A stretch of 64,000 nt of DNA from Mercurialis annua (lineage: Eukaryota; Streptophyta; Magnoliopsida; Malpighiales; Euphorbiaceae). The stretch covers positions 17,246,001-17,310,000 of the forward strand of contig NC_065570.1 in NCBI RefSeq assembly GCF_937616625.2. Reading direction: 5' to 3'. This document shows positions 1 to 9,616 of the stretch, in pieces. The notes beneath the pieces are model-generated. The model was not told the origin of the DNA. It searched no databases and saw only the letters and a list, made by a program, of their open reading frames with translations. The position numbers were made by a program, and so were the translations under genes. How positions within the stretch are numbered: the first letter of the stretch is position 1; each line of letters begins with the position of its first letter.

Positions 1-220
1 GGAATGAAAAAGGATGTTGCAGAGTTTGTGTCTAAGTGTTTGACTTGCCAGCAGGTAAAGTTAGAGCATCAGAGACCGTTTGGATATCTGCAACCGCTAC
101 CTATTCCAGAGTGGAAATGGGAGCGAATCGCTATGGATTTCGTGGTTGGCTTGCCACGTACCCGACAGGGGTATGATTCGATTTGGGTGATAGTTGACCG
201 TTTGACCAAGTCAGCTCTAT
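1..220 (+). pseudogene. Ty3/gypsy integrase fragment, zinc-finger end and start of catalytic core (Tekay-like)
   Basis: This is the end of an integrase HHCC zinc finger and the first strand of the catalytic core. The finger cysteines are visible in 'KCLTCQQVK' (residues 12 and 15 counted from the ATG at 4). The motif '[10 protein letters not shown]' holds the first acidic residue of the DDE triad at residue 45. The wording '[10 protein letters not shown]' and 'VDRLTKSA' is typical of chromovirus integrases of the Tekay/Del type. The frame enters the window already open, so the ATG at 4 is internal. It stops at 220-222, where the sequence switches to an Athila-type integrase C-terminus. The second and third catalytic acids are missing, so no functional enzyme is possible. 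Confidence 0.85.
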
Positions 221-505
221 AAGGAGAAGACAAAAAGGTGGCATGATGCTCACATCTCACCCAAGACTTTTGAGGTAGGAGCCTATGTGTTGCTCTACAA
301 TTCAAGATTAAGATTGTTCCCGGGAAAATTGAAATCTCGGTGGAGTGGACCTTTCAAGATCCGGCATGTAGCGGACCATGGAGCTTTAGAATTGGAGAAT
401 CAAAAGCGAGAAACGTTTAAGGTCAACGGACACCATTGCAAGCCCTACTTGGGACCTTTGACGGATCAAATAGGTGAACAAGTCTATCTTGCTCCTCCTT
501 CGTAA
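218..505 (+). pseudogene. Athila-type integrase C-terminal region
   Basis: The reading frame from 218 encodes the C-terminal tail of an Athila-lineage integrase: '[13 protein letters not shown]', then '[17 protein letters not shown]' and '[13 protein letters not shown]', ending at the stop at 503-505. In Athila elements this segment is the end of pol, after the DDE core, and forms an SH3-like fold thought to bind DNA. The core is missing here and is replaced by a Tekay-like integrase start joined at about 216-218. Just downstream, near 545-571, lies the GC-rich inverted repeat 'ctcgggaggcaatcccgag', which is common after Athila pol and supports the lineage. It is a fragment without its own start codon. 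Confidence 0.85.
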
Positions 506-731
506 GTCTCATGTGATGGAACGGTCGAGCTTTCGACTTAAAACAAGCGCACTCGGGAGGCAATCCCGAGAGGTTCGATTTTTAACCCTTGTCTTTTTAT
601 TTTCTTAGTTATTTAATTTTAGTATTTTAGTTGTTATTTTGAATTTTTGTTATTTGATCTTATGTCGGGTGTGTTGTTTGTGTTGTGTAGGACAAGTAAG
701 AAAAAAAAATTGAATTCCGCTAATATATGGG
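506..731 (+). other. Athila spacer after pol
   Basis: This is non-coding spacer between the pol stop and the palindrome cluster. It begins with the short GC-rich inverted repeat around 551-571 and continues as T-rich sequence. Such spacers follow pol in Athila elements. I see no ORF or other signal. Confidence 0.6.
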
Positions 732-860
732 TGTCTCGATCGAGACAGTCATTAAAAGAGCTGTCTCGACCGAGACAAGAGGAGAAATTGAGGCAGTAGC
801 TTTTGAGCTACAAGCGTCTCGATCGAGACACACACTTTCCCAGGTGTCTCGATCGAGACA
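732..860. repeat. Cluster of four 16-bp palindromes in the leader of the env-like ORF
   Basis: The palindrome TGTCTCGATCGAGACA occurs at 732-747 and 845-860. Near-identical copies lie at 762-777 (centre AC) and 815-830 (first base C). A fifth copy sits in the truncated LTR of the same element at 4457-4472. Each has a 7-base arm ending in CG, a two-base centre and the complementary arm. The spacers between copies are unrelated to each other, so this is not a simple tandem repeat. Confidence 0.9.
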
Positions 861-1183
861 ATACTTAAAGAGGGGGATTCAAATTTGGTTCAAACACAAG
901 CACATGGATTGATGAGGTGGCACGATCCTAGCCATTCTTAAGAAACACAAAAGACATGGATGGATGAAGTGGCAACATCTTGGGCTTCCATTTTGAAATT
1001 AGAATTTTACCATAAAAGCTCACCCACCACTTCATCTTCTCCATCTATCTTAGCCATTTTTAGCAAAATCAAAGCTTCTTCATCTCTCCTCCAAGAAAAT
1101 TCGGCCACCCTATTGCCACCACCAAACCACCACCAAACTTCAAACAAAATACGTTTTCGGATACCCTTTTCTCCCTTCTCACT
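861..1183 (+). other. Leader region of the env-like ORF
   Basis: No supported gene. The sequence around 900-960 contains two imperfect copies of a 'cacatggattgatgaggtggca' type phrase (901-922 and 955-973). The rest is a C/A-rich leader running up to the ATG at 1184. Reading frames here are low-complexity and do not resemble a protein family. Confidence 0.5.
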
Positions 1184-2600
1184 ATGGTTCGAACCGCTAA
1201 GACCGTTAAGGAAGCTTCCACCGCCACCATCAATGCCGCCACAAGCTCAATTCCTCCCACTCAAGAACAACCACAACCCAAGAGAGCTACTCGCAAGCAA
1301 TCCGCCTCCGGTGCAAGGAAATTCGGACCGAACACCCCCGAGGCCCTAACAAGGCATTTTGAAACTCCATTCCAATGTCATTCGGTACAAGAGGGGGAGA
1401 CATACGAAAAACTCCGTGCTAGGGGTATTGCCAAGCCATTCAAGATTGATTGGAAAGCTATGAGGGATTTGGGGATTGAAGGAGATGTGAAAAGACACTT
1501 GGATGTGTTGGGTTTGCGTTACTTGGCGGAACTTCCGCACGATTATGTGGAGGAATTGACTTACGAATTTTTCTCGACCATCAAGGCCGGAAAGGAGGAT
1601 GGCAATATCATTTTCCGACTTAGGGGAAATGAGTGTGTTAGTAATGCTCATAACTTGAGTGCGAATTTGGAAATGCGGGAAGAAGGGTTGACTACTATGC
1701 CGGAAGAATTTGATGCGGATGTTGTTTGGAAGGAATTATCGGATGAGGACTTCTATGATCCTCACACATCGAAGGTGAATGAGGTTAAGGACACCGCCAT
1801 TGTGGTGGTCCTAAAATGGTATGGACATTCGTTCATGGGGCGGAATGAATACTCTAAGGTTGCAAAGGAGGACTTGCTTGCTTTGAACTCCATTTTGCAT
1901 CCCGAAGATGAAGCTATTCGGCTAAACCTTGCAATTCTGTTTGAGGCAAATGCTATTGGAAGTTCCGGGCAACAAAAACAAGAAAGTGGGGTTTGGATGG
2001 ATGATTCTAACACTTCTACGGACTTGGGAGCGGGGCATTACAAATGAGAATTTGGCACCATGGGTTGTTCATGCTCCAAGGCGGCTTGGGATCGATCATT
2101 TGAAAGCGGCGTCTTATGTTCACGAGGGGGAAGTGGTTCCCTTTTACAAGCGTGCTAGTTGGATCAATAGACATGGACCCGATGCGGCGTTTAGAGCGGA
2201 ATTTCCCAATGCGGGACAAGAAGGGGATCAACCGATTGCTCGGCCGGTTAAGGAGCGTGTGAGGAGAAAGGGAAAAGAAAAAGTGGGAGAAATGTCTCAA
2301 CCCGAGCGAGCCACCGAAGGGGCCGAACCCGAACAAGGGGGGGCTCAATGGTCGACTTTTGATTATCGTTTCAAGGAATTGGCGGAGGAGAATCGCCGGG
2401 CTTGGGAGGAGCAAAGATTGATGTTAGAACGCATGGAAGCGGCGCAAAGGCGTGGAATGGCGAGACTCGAATACAAGCAAGAGCGCTTGAGAGCGAAGAT
2501 GGACCGCCAAGATGAAAATTTCCGCAACTATGTGAATGGCTCGGGAATCGTTTGGATTGACACTCCACCTCAATCTCCCGCCACCCCGGACTTCGACTAG
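1184..2600 (+). pseudogene. Athila second ORF (ATHILA ORF-1 / env-like family), frameshifted
   Basis: Two overlapping frames, 1184-2047 and about 2040-2600, together make a protein of roughly 470 residues. The first has a Ser/Thr/Ala-rich start and then a region matching the plant ATHILA ORF-1 family (PF03078): 'FKIDWKAMRDLGI', 'MPEEFDADVVWKEL', 'SKVNEVKD' and 'GHSFMGRNEYSKV'. The second continues with 'APRRLGIDHLK' and ends in a charged, coiled-coil-like tail rich in E, R and Q. The join near 2035-2047 needs a shift of one base, so the copy is broken. In Athila this ORF follows pol and has been called env-like from its position; its function is unproven. I see no signal peptide at the ATG. 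The ATG at 1184 is chosen because family similarity starts soon after it. Confidence 0.75.
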
Positions 2601-4253
2601 CAAGATTTGCTTTTTCTAACTCTCTCATTACAATTTCTTGCTTTATTTTTTATTTCTATGTTTTAGGGACTAAGCTAGAAATAGTGTGAGGAGGGTTGTG
2701 AAATTGTATCTCGCTTTATCTTTATTTCTTTATGTTTGTGTGTTTTCTTTATGTTTGTGTCGTTTTGAGTCTAGTTGTCGTAGGATGTTTGAGTCGCCTC
2801 CACTAAACTGTTGTACCAAGCTTGAAATGTTGATTAGTGAAGATTAGTGAATTTGGCAATATCTTGAGTAGCATCAACTTTTACTATCTCTTGTACTTAA
2901 ATGTCATAATGCATTTGTCTAGCCTAAACAACTATTCTTAATGCTTGCTTAATGAAATGTGATGGGCATGACATGTTGCGAAGAGATAGGGGCAAAATTG
3001 ACCTTTAGTTGTTGATTCTTGAAAATGATAGTTTAGCTTAATACGGATGCATGATTTGCGTAATTTTGAAAAATTTGTGTTATCTTAATTTTGGGCATAA
3101 TTTGGCATGAGAACATAGGAATTGAGCATAAGGCATAACACCACATTTATGATTGGGCATTTTTGAGCCTATTTGATTATTGTGAGTGTCGTTTGTCCGA
3201 AATTCCTAGAATTTGCTCGGTGTCCATTCGAGATTGCATGGTTGAGTGATTGATAATTAGATGAATGTGGTATTAGGTGTAACCAATTCTAGAGACCACT
3301 TTAAAGCTTACCTTTTACCTCCAGATAGCCAAATTTGGGCATAGACCTTTGTTGATATTTCCACATTCACATCATAATCCGTTTTTCAATTTCCACTTTT
3401 AATCACCCGAACTTGACTTGAGAATTAGTGTGAGGAGGAGAGGGTTTTAGCTTGATGAAAATGAAGAAGTGTGAACTTGAGCTCCAAAGAAGAAAAAAAT
3501 TCTAATCTACGCCTAAGGAAGAAAAAGAAAGAAGAAAAAAAAAAGAAAAAAACAAAAAAAAAAGTGAGAAAAGAAAAGAAAAATACAAAAATAGAAAGCA
3601 CGAAAAGAAATAAAGGCGTTAGAATGAAAAGAGAAGTTCAATTACGCTAAAATTCCAAGCTAGCCTAAAAACTCGATGTTAATATAATAACTAGTTTCAG
3701 GTCAAGTTTTAGCCTAAATTATCAACTTTGACCTACCCCGACCCTTGGCCACGTTACAACCCGTGCAAAGTCCACATGATAATTGTCAATCACCGAGATA
3801 AGTAGTGGAGTTTAGGACTACGAGCAAACCTATGGGAATTTCGTGTGTTGTGTGCTTCAATTTTTCCTTTATACACTTGTGTGATAGAGTGACACCTTGT
3901 GAGGATTTTATTGCCTTTGATCAATGCTTATGTTTGATTTGCCATAGCTTGCCCAATATTTTGTTGACCAAATATTCGCATGTCTCGTAGATGATGGTGA
4001 TAACTTGACTATTCGAGATTGACCATAGACTAATGCGATTGTATTCTCTTTGTCTTCGGAATATGTCATGACAATTGAATTGCTCATTTGTTTGCATTGT
4101 CTCTAGTTGTTGATGTTAGACATTTGCATTTGTGCATTCTTGATGTGGAGTTTGATTGTTGATGCTTGTTCATTATTGCCAAGTTGCTAAGAGTGAGTTG
4201 TGGTTTGATGCATTTCTTGCTTGAGGACAAGCAAGGTTTAGTGTGAGGAGGTT
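2601..4253 (+). other. Athila 3' untranslated region
   Basis: This is 1.65 kb of non-coding DNA between the env-like ORF and the 3' LTR. It contains an A/G-rich stretch at about 3484-3615, then 'cgacccttggccacgttac' near 3738-3757, a phrase common in the 3' region of Athila/Tat elements. Just before the LTR come 'gcttgaggacaagcaaggtt' (4219-4238) and the purine-rich 'agtgtgaggaggtt', the likely plus-strand primer. Short ORFs in it are not protein-like. Confidence 0.65.
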
Positions 4254-4485
4254 TGATAGGAGTAAAATACTCCTATCTATTAGGGTGTTCTAAAGCACTT
4301 TTATGCTACTTTCATAGTGTTTTAAGATGAATTGAGTACCTTATTACGTGCTTTACCTTTTCAGGGCATTTGAGTGTTTTAGAGCGGTTTTGGCTAAAGG
4401 AAGCGAAAGAATCGTCAAGAAAGCAAAGAAACAAAACCTTCGAGAAGCCAGAAGCTTGTCTCGATCGAGACAGGCAAGGGAGTTG
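4254..4485 (+). mobile_element. Athila 3' LTR, truncated
   Basis: The LTR starts TGATAGGAGT directly after the purine tract. Its first 25 bases form an inverted repeat (ATAGGAGT and ACTCCTAT around 'AAAAT'). The start closely matches the solo LTR at 61515 (TGATAGGAGTAGAAATACTC). One copy of the 16-bp palindrome lies at 4457-4472. LTR-like sequence fades at about 4485 and mitochondrial-like DNA follows, so only about 230 bp remain; the exact break is uncertain. Confidence 0.65.
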
Positions 4486-6872
4486 CCTAATTCCTCTCAG
4501 CCTTACTTCTCTTTCATGTATCAACGATAGTAAGTAGCTCACCAGTCAAGTGAGAAGAAAGGGAGGAGTTAAACTAAGTCTCAGTCAAGTAATTAGGCAA
4601 TGGAGTGAGGGGACTCGAAGAAAAATAAGAAAAGGAATGAGAGATGGGGAAGTAAAGGGGAGGAAAGCGAAGTCTTACTATACTAATAGTTGAGTAAGGA
4701 CTGAGAAACTTCAAGTTCCCGCCTACGCTTCGCCCGTTACCCAATTCTCTTTAACCGGGGTGGGAAGGTAGTGTATAACTCACTCGTGCTCGCAAAAGAT
4801 CAAATGGAAACTCAAGAATTCCTTTTAGGGTCCGTTTACCAATCGCTCTATTTTCTCTTTCCTGCCTACAGCTCACGACGTACTTTCCTTTCTTTGATCT
4901 ACTATGTATTGTTATATTTGACTGAAGTTTCTACTTCTTATTCCTACTTACTATCTGTTGAGCTACTTATGTACTCTCTTTCCCTTACTATTTGAGTTCT
5001 ATTTTTACTTTCTCCTTCAGCTGCCTTATAGTGCTTCCCTTTCACATTCAATCTCCTTGTAGGAGCCTGAACCTCTTTCCCCTGAAAATATATAATCTTT
5101 GCAGCGCATATTTTCAGTAGCAGATGAAGCGGAAATCTTCCTTGCTTCGTTGTCAGCTAACAAAGAAAGAGTTTCATTGCCCTCCCTGCGATTGGTCGCT
5201 GTGCCAACTCATATGCCTTTCCTTTTGGGTTCTAGTTAAGGAGGCTTTTGCCCTTACTGCTGTTACAACTCCTTCTCCGATTTAAGAGTTCTGTTGATTT
5301 GGTTGTAATAAAAAGTTTAGGATAGTTAGGACAACCATTGAGTTCTGCTTTTTGAGTTAGGGTGTAACATTGGGGGGGATTGGATTCTTAATCCCCCTAA
5401 GACCTTGTTGTTATTCTATCCTCTTTCCTTTTTTTAGGACTTCTTAGAGTAGTGGAAGTTTTTGTATGCACTTTCTCTATCTAATGAAAAGATTAAGCAA
5501 GTACGGACTGTTCTTATAGGGGCGTTCGGGTCTTGTCTTTGCTCATTTGTCGCAGTTACAAGTATTCCCCCATATACCTCCAAGTTCAGGAATAACATAT
5601 TCAGTAACAAGTTGAACGTCTGAGTTGAGATAAAAAATGTTGGGTTGGATTGGAGAAATCTCTGGAAGATCTGAAAAAACCATATTTTCTTATTTATATA
5701 ACCTTCATTTGTCGAGAATCTTTACAATCTTGCTCCCTGTCATAAAACATATTGACTGATCTAGCTCGAGGAGCTCTCGGTTAAGTTGCTCTATTTCTCT
5801 GTCCAAATTGGCCAGAATCTGCTATATATTTTAATTTTCTTCTTCTACCCACTTGTAAACAATATTATCAGATTCAACTAAATTTGGGACGAATTTGAAT
5901 TCCAGCTCCGCCAAAAGGATTCAATGAAAAGAGTTAAACTATCGCGAGAGTATGGCTCTGGAAATTTACCTTATGACTGGGAAGCTAACCACTAGGGAGC
6001 TCTCTAAGATCTATTCTTTTTTATCAGTATCGAACTTCTTTGTTGCAATGAAAAGAGTTAAACTTCCTCACTCGACCAGTAAACATACGGGGGCTAAAGC
6101 TATATGGAATGCTAAACCTGTAAGATGAATGGAATCCTACACTCGTGATACAATGCCAATTGAAGTAATGATAGGCTAATTCCAGGGGGTTTACTTTACC
6201 AATGCAACTCTATAGGCCTAGCTTACTAATCTAACAGAATTCCCGAGGGCTGGCCGAAAGACAGCATTAGGAATGGGAAATTCTACCTCAAGGTCGTAGC
6301 ATCACTCCTTACTCCTTAACAACCTTAGCATAATTCCTTAACAACAAGAGGGAAAGCAACTCAAACAAAAAGATTTTTTGTAGGGCAAAACCAGTATATA
6401 GCAGTTTCAAATAAAGAGGGAACTGAGCTATGTAGGCACCTTGCCGTTCAGAAGTAGCGAAAGCTCGACCAGTAAAAGAGGAGAGAATTTCTTCAATAAG
6501 AAAGCATATCTTATCCTCATAAATGGACTCTTTGTAATGCGTGAAGGCACAACGAAGATCCAATTTCCTGGGTCTAGGTCTTGTCTTGCCCTTGAGTCCT
6601 CTACGCCTCGCATGTCCTTCATTCCGTTCGCCCTAGACGAATCGAAGTGATCTAAGTTGGAGCCTATTCCGGTTGGGCAACCATTCCACGCAAATATGGC
6701 TTTACGGAGAATCCGTAGCTGCTAAGGAAGAGGGTCAAGCCATAACAGATTGATGTGGCGTAGCGGCGACTGGAATCGATTTGAATGAAGCTTCAAGCGT
6801 AGTTCTGGGGCATCTCCATAGAAGGTGGAATAGGATTGAAAAGGTTCCTTTCATAACTGCCTTTCAAAGCAC
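4486..6872. other. Mitochondrial-like DNA (possible NUMT), left part
   Basis: This 2.4-kb stretch differs in texture from its AT-rich neighbours. Base composition is balanced, there are many short C/T- and A/G-rich words, and no TE proteins or TE termini are visible. It reads like plant mitochondrial intergenic DNA, but I recognise no mitochondrial gene in it. A 17-bp word, ATGAAAAGAGTTAAACT, occurs twice near 5923 and 6047. Family A LTR1 starts abruptly at 6873. The matching right part lies at 23575-24300. The assignment rests on appearance only; an old unrecognised repeat is the alternative. Confidence 0.4.
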
Positions 6873-9600
6873 TGTAATACCCCAAAATATTTAAGTATTT
6901 AATTGGACCACGTGTCCAGTGTTAAGTCGCTAGAGTGGCGATATCAGAAAGATTTCCGAAAGATTAGGATAAATATTAAATTTTAGCAGGACGGACTCGA
7001 AAGGATTATTGCGAAAGATTTAATATTATATTTCAGTTCTAGAGTTGGAATTAGAATTGGAAAAGAAAAATATTAAGAAAGTCGCAAAATAAAGTACAGG
7101 GACTAAAATGGTAATTTAACCATATTAAACCCGAAGGGATATTATTTCGCCAAGGTCCGCGAAATGTTTTATAGTATATGTGGTAAAAGTTTTGGGTCAA
7201 TCGGAGACCTTTTAAAATTTGGACGCGGATGCGTTTTTGGGCTAAATTGTCACTTTTGAGAAGTTTAAGGGCTAAAGTGTAAATTAGCCAATTAAGTCTC
7301 GAGAATAGTAATTAAAAGATTATTGACGGAAAATAATAATTTTGAGTTAGTATTATTTATATGAATATAAATAATACGAAAGTAATCGAGTTAAAAGAAT
7401 AATTTAACCATTTGGTTAAATTAGAAAGTTAAAGAAATGAAGGACCAAAATGGACAATTATCCAAGATATATAATAACCTTCCTTAAGAGAAAGGGAATG
7501 AAATGATGCGCAGAGGAATTGGGAAGGTAACAGAAGCTTTCGACGATCGATTACGATCCGTCGCCGTTTCGCCGTTTCTCGTCCAAATCGCGAGTTCTTT
7601 ATATCGATTCGTTCAGAATTCGATTCTCTATCATCGCTAAGCTTCAAATCGAGGTAAGCTTGACGTTTTTATTATGAGAATTGATAAATAAGGGTTATTT
7701 CGTTTTAACGAATTAAACGAATCGTAATCGCGTTTCTATTGGCGTTTTTGATGATATTTGAGATGGTTATTAATGGAAATCGTGCTAGAATCGACTTTGG
7801 ACGTTTAAGCACGTCGGAATTGGCCCGGGGAATGAACCCCGGGGCTGCACATCGGCAGCCGTTTGCTGCACGAACGTGCAGTACACGTTCGTGTAGCATA
7901 CTGCACGAGCGTGCAGTACACGTTCGTGTAGCAGACTGCACGAGCGTGCAGTACACGTTCGTGTAGCAGACTGCACGAACGTGTAGCACACGTTCGTGTA
8001 GTACACTACACGAACGTGGAGCACACGAACGTGCAGCGTACTGCACGAACGTGGAGCACACGAACGTGCAGCGTACATGCAGTACACTGCTGCACGAACG
8101 TGCAGTCCTTCGTTAGCGGATATTGTTAGTTTTGGCTTCTGAGCCCTGACGCGACGCGGAAACTCGATTTCAGACAATTTCAAATCGCGTAATCAATCGT
8201 GATTCGATTGAATATCAAAACGTAAACTAGGACGTTTAAAAGAAAAGTGTGATTAAGAGATTATCAAGGTTAAGAGTCATATTTGAAATACGATTGTGTT
8301 AACCTAAGTTTATAACTTAGGAGTTTGAATACTAAGCCCACGTTTATGGATTAAACGTATAGGTAACTCAATTAAGTAGCTGACGTACCGACAAGCTACC
8401 AAGCCATTTAGCTGGAGTGGGCACGTGATTGGACAACGCATGGAGCTTACGCTTGCGGGATTATAATAATGCAGTTTTGGATAGCGGTCACTGTGAGTGG
8501 CAAATTTACTTTCGTGTATTATATATATAAAGTTATTTTGCATAGATATACATATACTGTTTATACGCATCGCATGTTATATAAATGACTGAAAGGTTAT
8601 ATGCTTTCTTAATTTCTATATACGAGAACTAGTATGCGATCCGAAGAAACTAGCTACCTATTGGGTGTCAATAGGCTGTGTGATCACCAGTACCGAGTCG
8701 GTCTAGTATGTTTGCATATGAGTGATGAATTGATATAACTCAGCTGGGAGCTGATGATGAATATGATATTTACGATTGGGTTATGATTTCGATACGAGAG
8801 TGAACTCGGCTACGGTGTAGCCTGGAAGTCCCCGTATCTAGTGGCTGGGCCACCAGCGAGTTGGACTCGCAATTGATATTTACGATTGGGTTGAATGATA
8901 TATGATTATTCGAGAGATGTGTCGCATGCTAGGATATTAGTTTCGTACGGATCAAATACCTGTTTATATGTTTTATATTATTGTCTTCTTAAGATGCGAT
9001 GTTATATTTTTATATTAATACCGTTAGTAACTTGCAAGCTCACTCAGTATTTCCCAAAATACTGACTCCCTCACAGTGTTTTATTTCAGGTAATCGGAGT
9101 CGGATCAGACAGACCATCTCCTTTGTGTCGGCAGCCTTTTTGCTTACACAAAGTACAAGTTTTATAGAGCTGCAGTAGTCAGTAGGTGTCAGTATAAGGT
9201 TTATGATTCAATTTCAAACGGCATTTGAAAAGTAAACTCTGATATAATTTTATAAATGAATTGTTTAGAAAGATGGTGTTTAGCCGTTTGAATTTGATAC
9301 CAATTACCGTGAATGGAATTGGTGATGTTTGTGATCAGAAACAGGACGGTGCTGGATATGAGATATCGCTCGGTAAGACCATGGTTTCTAGGAATTGTTT
9401 CGCGAATGTTTTCAGAAAAGGAATACGATATTTTTATTATTGAATTATATTATTTAAAGAAGATTTCTGATAATGTATTATATATAATAAAACGTTTTAA
9501 TCGCGGAAAATTTATATTGATTTTAGGCTTGCTACGGGTTCCGGAGCTACCACTCCCGTTCCCTAGCGCCGGTCGCGGCTTAATAACTTGGGTCGTGACA
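6873..9600 (+). repeat. Family A LTR1 (2728 bp)
   Basis: It runs TGTAATACC...GGGTCGTGACA and is followed directly by the primer-binding region. It contains the quasi-palindrome array at 7866-8105 and an 18-bp direct repeat (gatatttacgattgggtt) near 8765 and 8874. Against LTR2 I see four substitutions and one 1-bp indel in the first 310 bp, then two more differences (7621, 7866), and nothing after that. Confidence 0.95.
7866..8105. repeat. Quasi-palindrome array in LTR1
   Basis: About a dozen 14-16-bp inverted repeats are packed end to end in 240 bp. They alternate CTGCACGAACGTGCAG or CTGCACGAGCGTGCAG with TACACGTTCGTGTA and variants. A 35-bp higher unit repeats in the left half; the right half is more degenerate. 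Arms end in CG around a two-base centre. Frames through it are artefacts of the repeat. Confidence 0.95.
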
Positions 9601-9604
9601 ATTG

Positions 9605-9616
9605 TGGTATCAGAGC
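9605..9616 (+). other. Primer-binding site, first internal region
   Basis: TGGTATCAGAGC lies four bases after the LTR end. It is complementary to the 3' end of plant initiator tRNA-Met and would prime minus-strand synthesis. Similarity to the usual site stops after 12 bases. Confidence 0.9.

Larger units (their letters stand above)
218..4485 (+). mobile_element. Athila-type Ty3/gypsy retrotransposon, 3' part
   Basis: The order is pol end, spacer, second ORF of the ATHILA ORF-1/env-like family, long 3' untranslated region, polypurine-type tract and the start of the 3' LTR. This is the usual Athila layout. gag, protease, RT and the 5' LTR are absent. The left edge is the chimeric integrase joint near 218. 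The right edge is a break inside the LTR near 4485, where mitochondrial-like DNA begins. No target-site duplication can be assigned because both ends are lost. Confidence 0.8.

Noticed and set aside
7866..8105. CRISPR-like array of palindromic repeats
   Set aside because: There are no uniform repeats with unique spacers, there are no cas genes, and the setting is a plant LTR.
7705..8183. ORFs of 75-132 codons on both strands across the palindrome arrays (also at 14575-15053 and 21445-21801)
   Set aside because: Cys/Arg/Val-rich repeats in several frames on both strands come from translating the inverted-repeat array; the frames are not preserved between LTR3 and the others.
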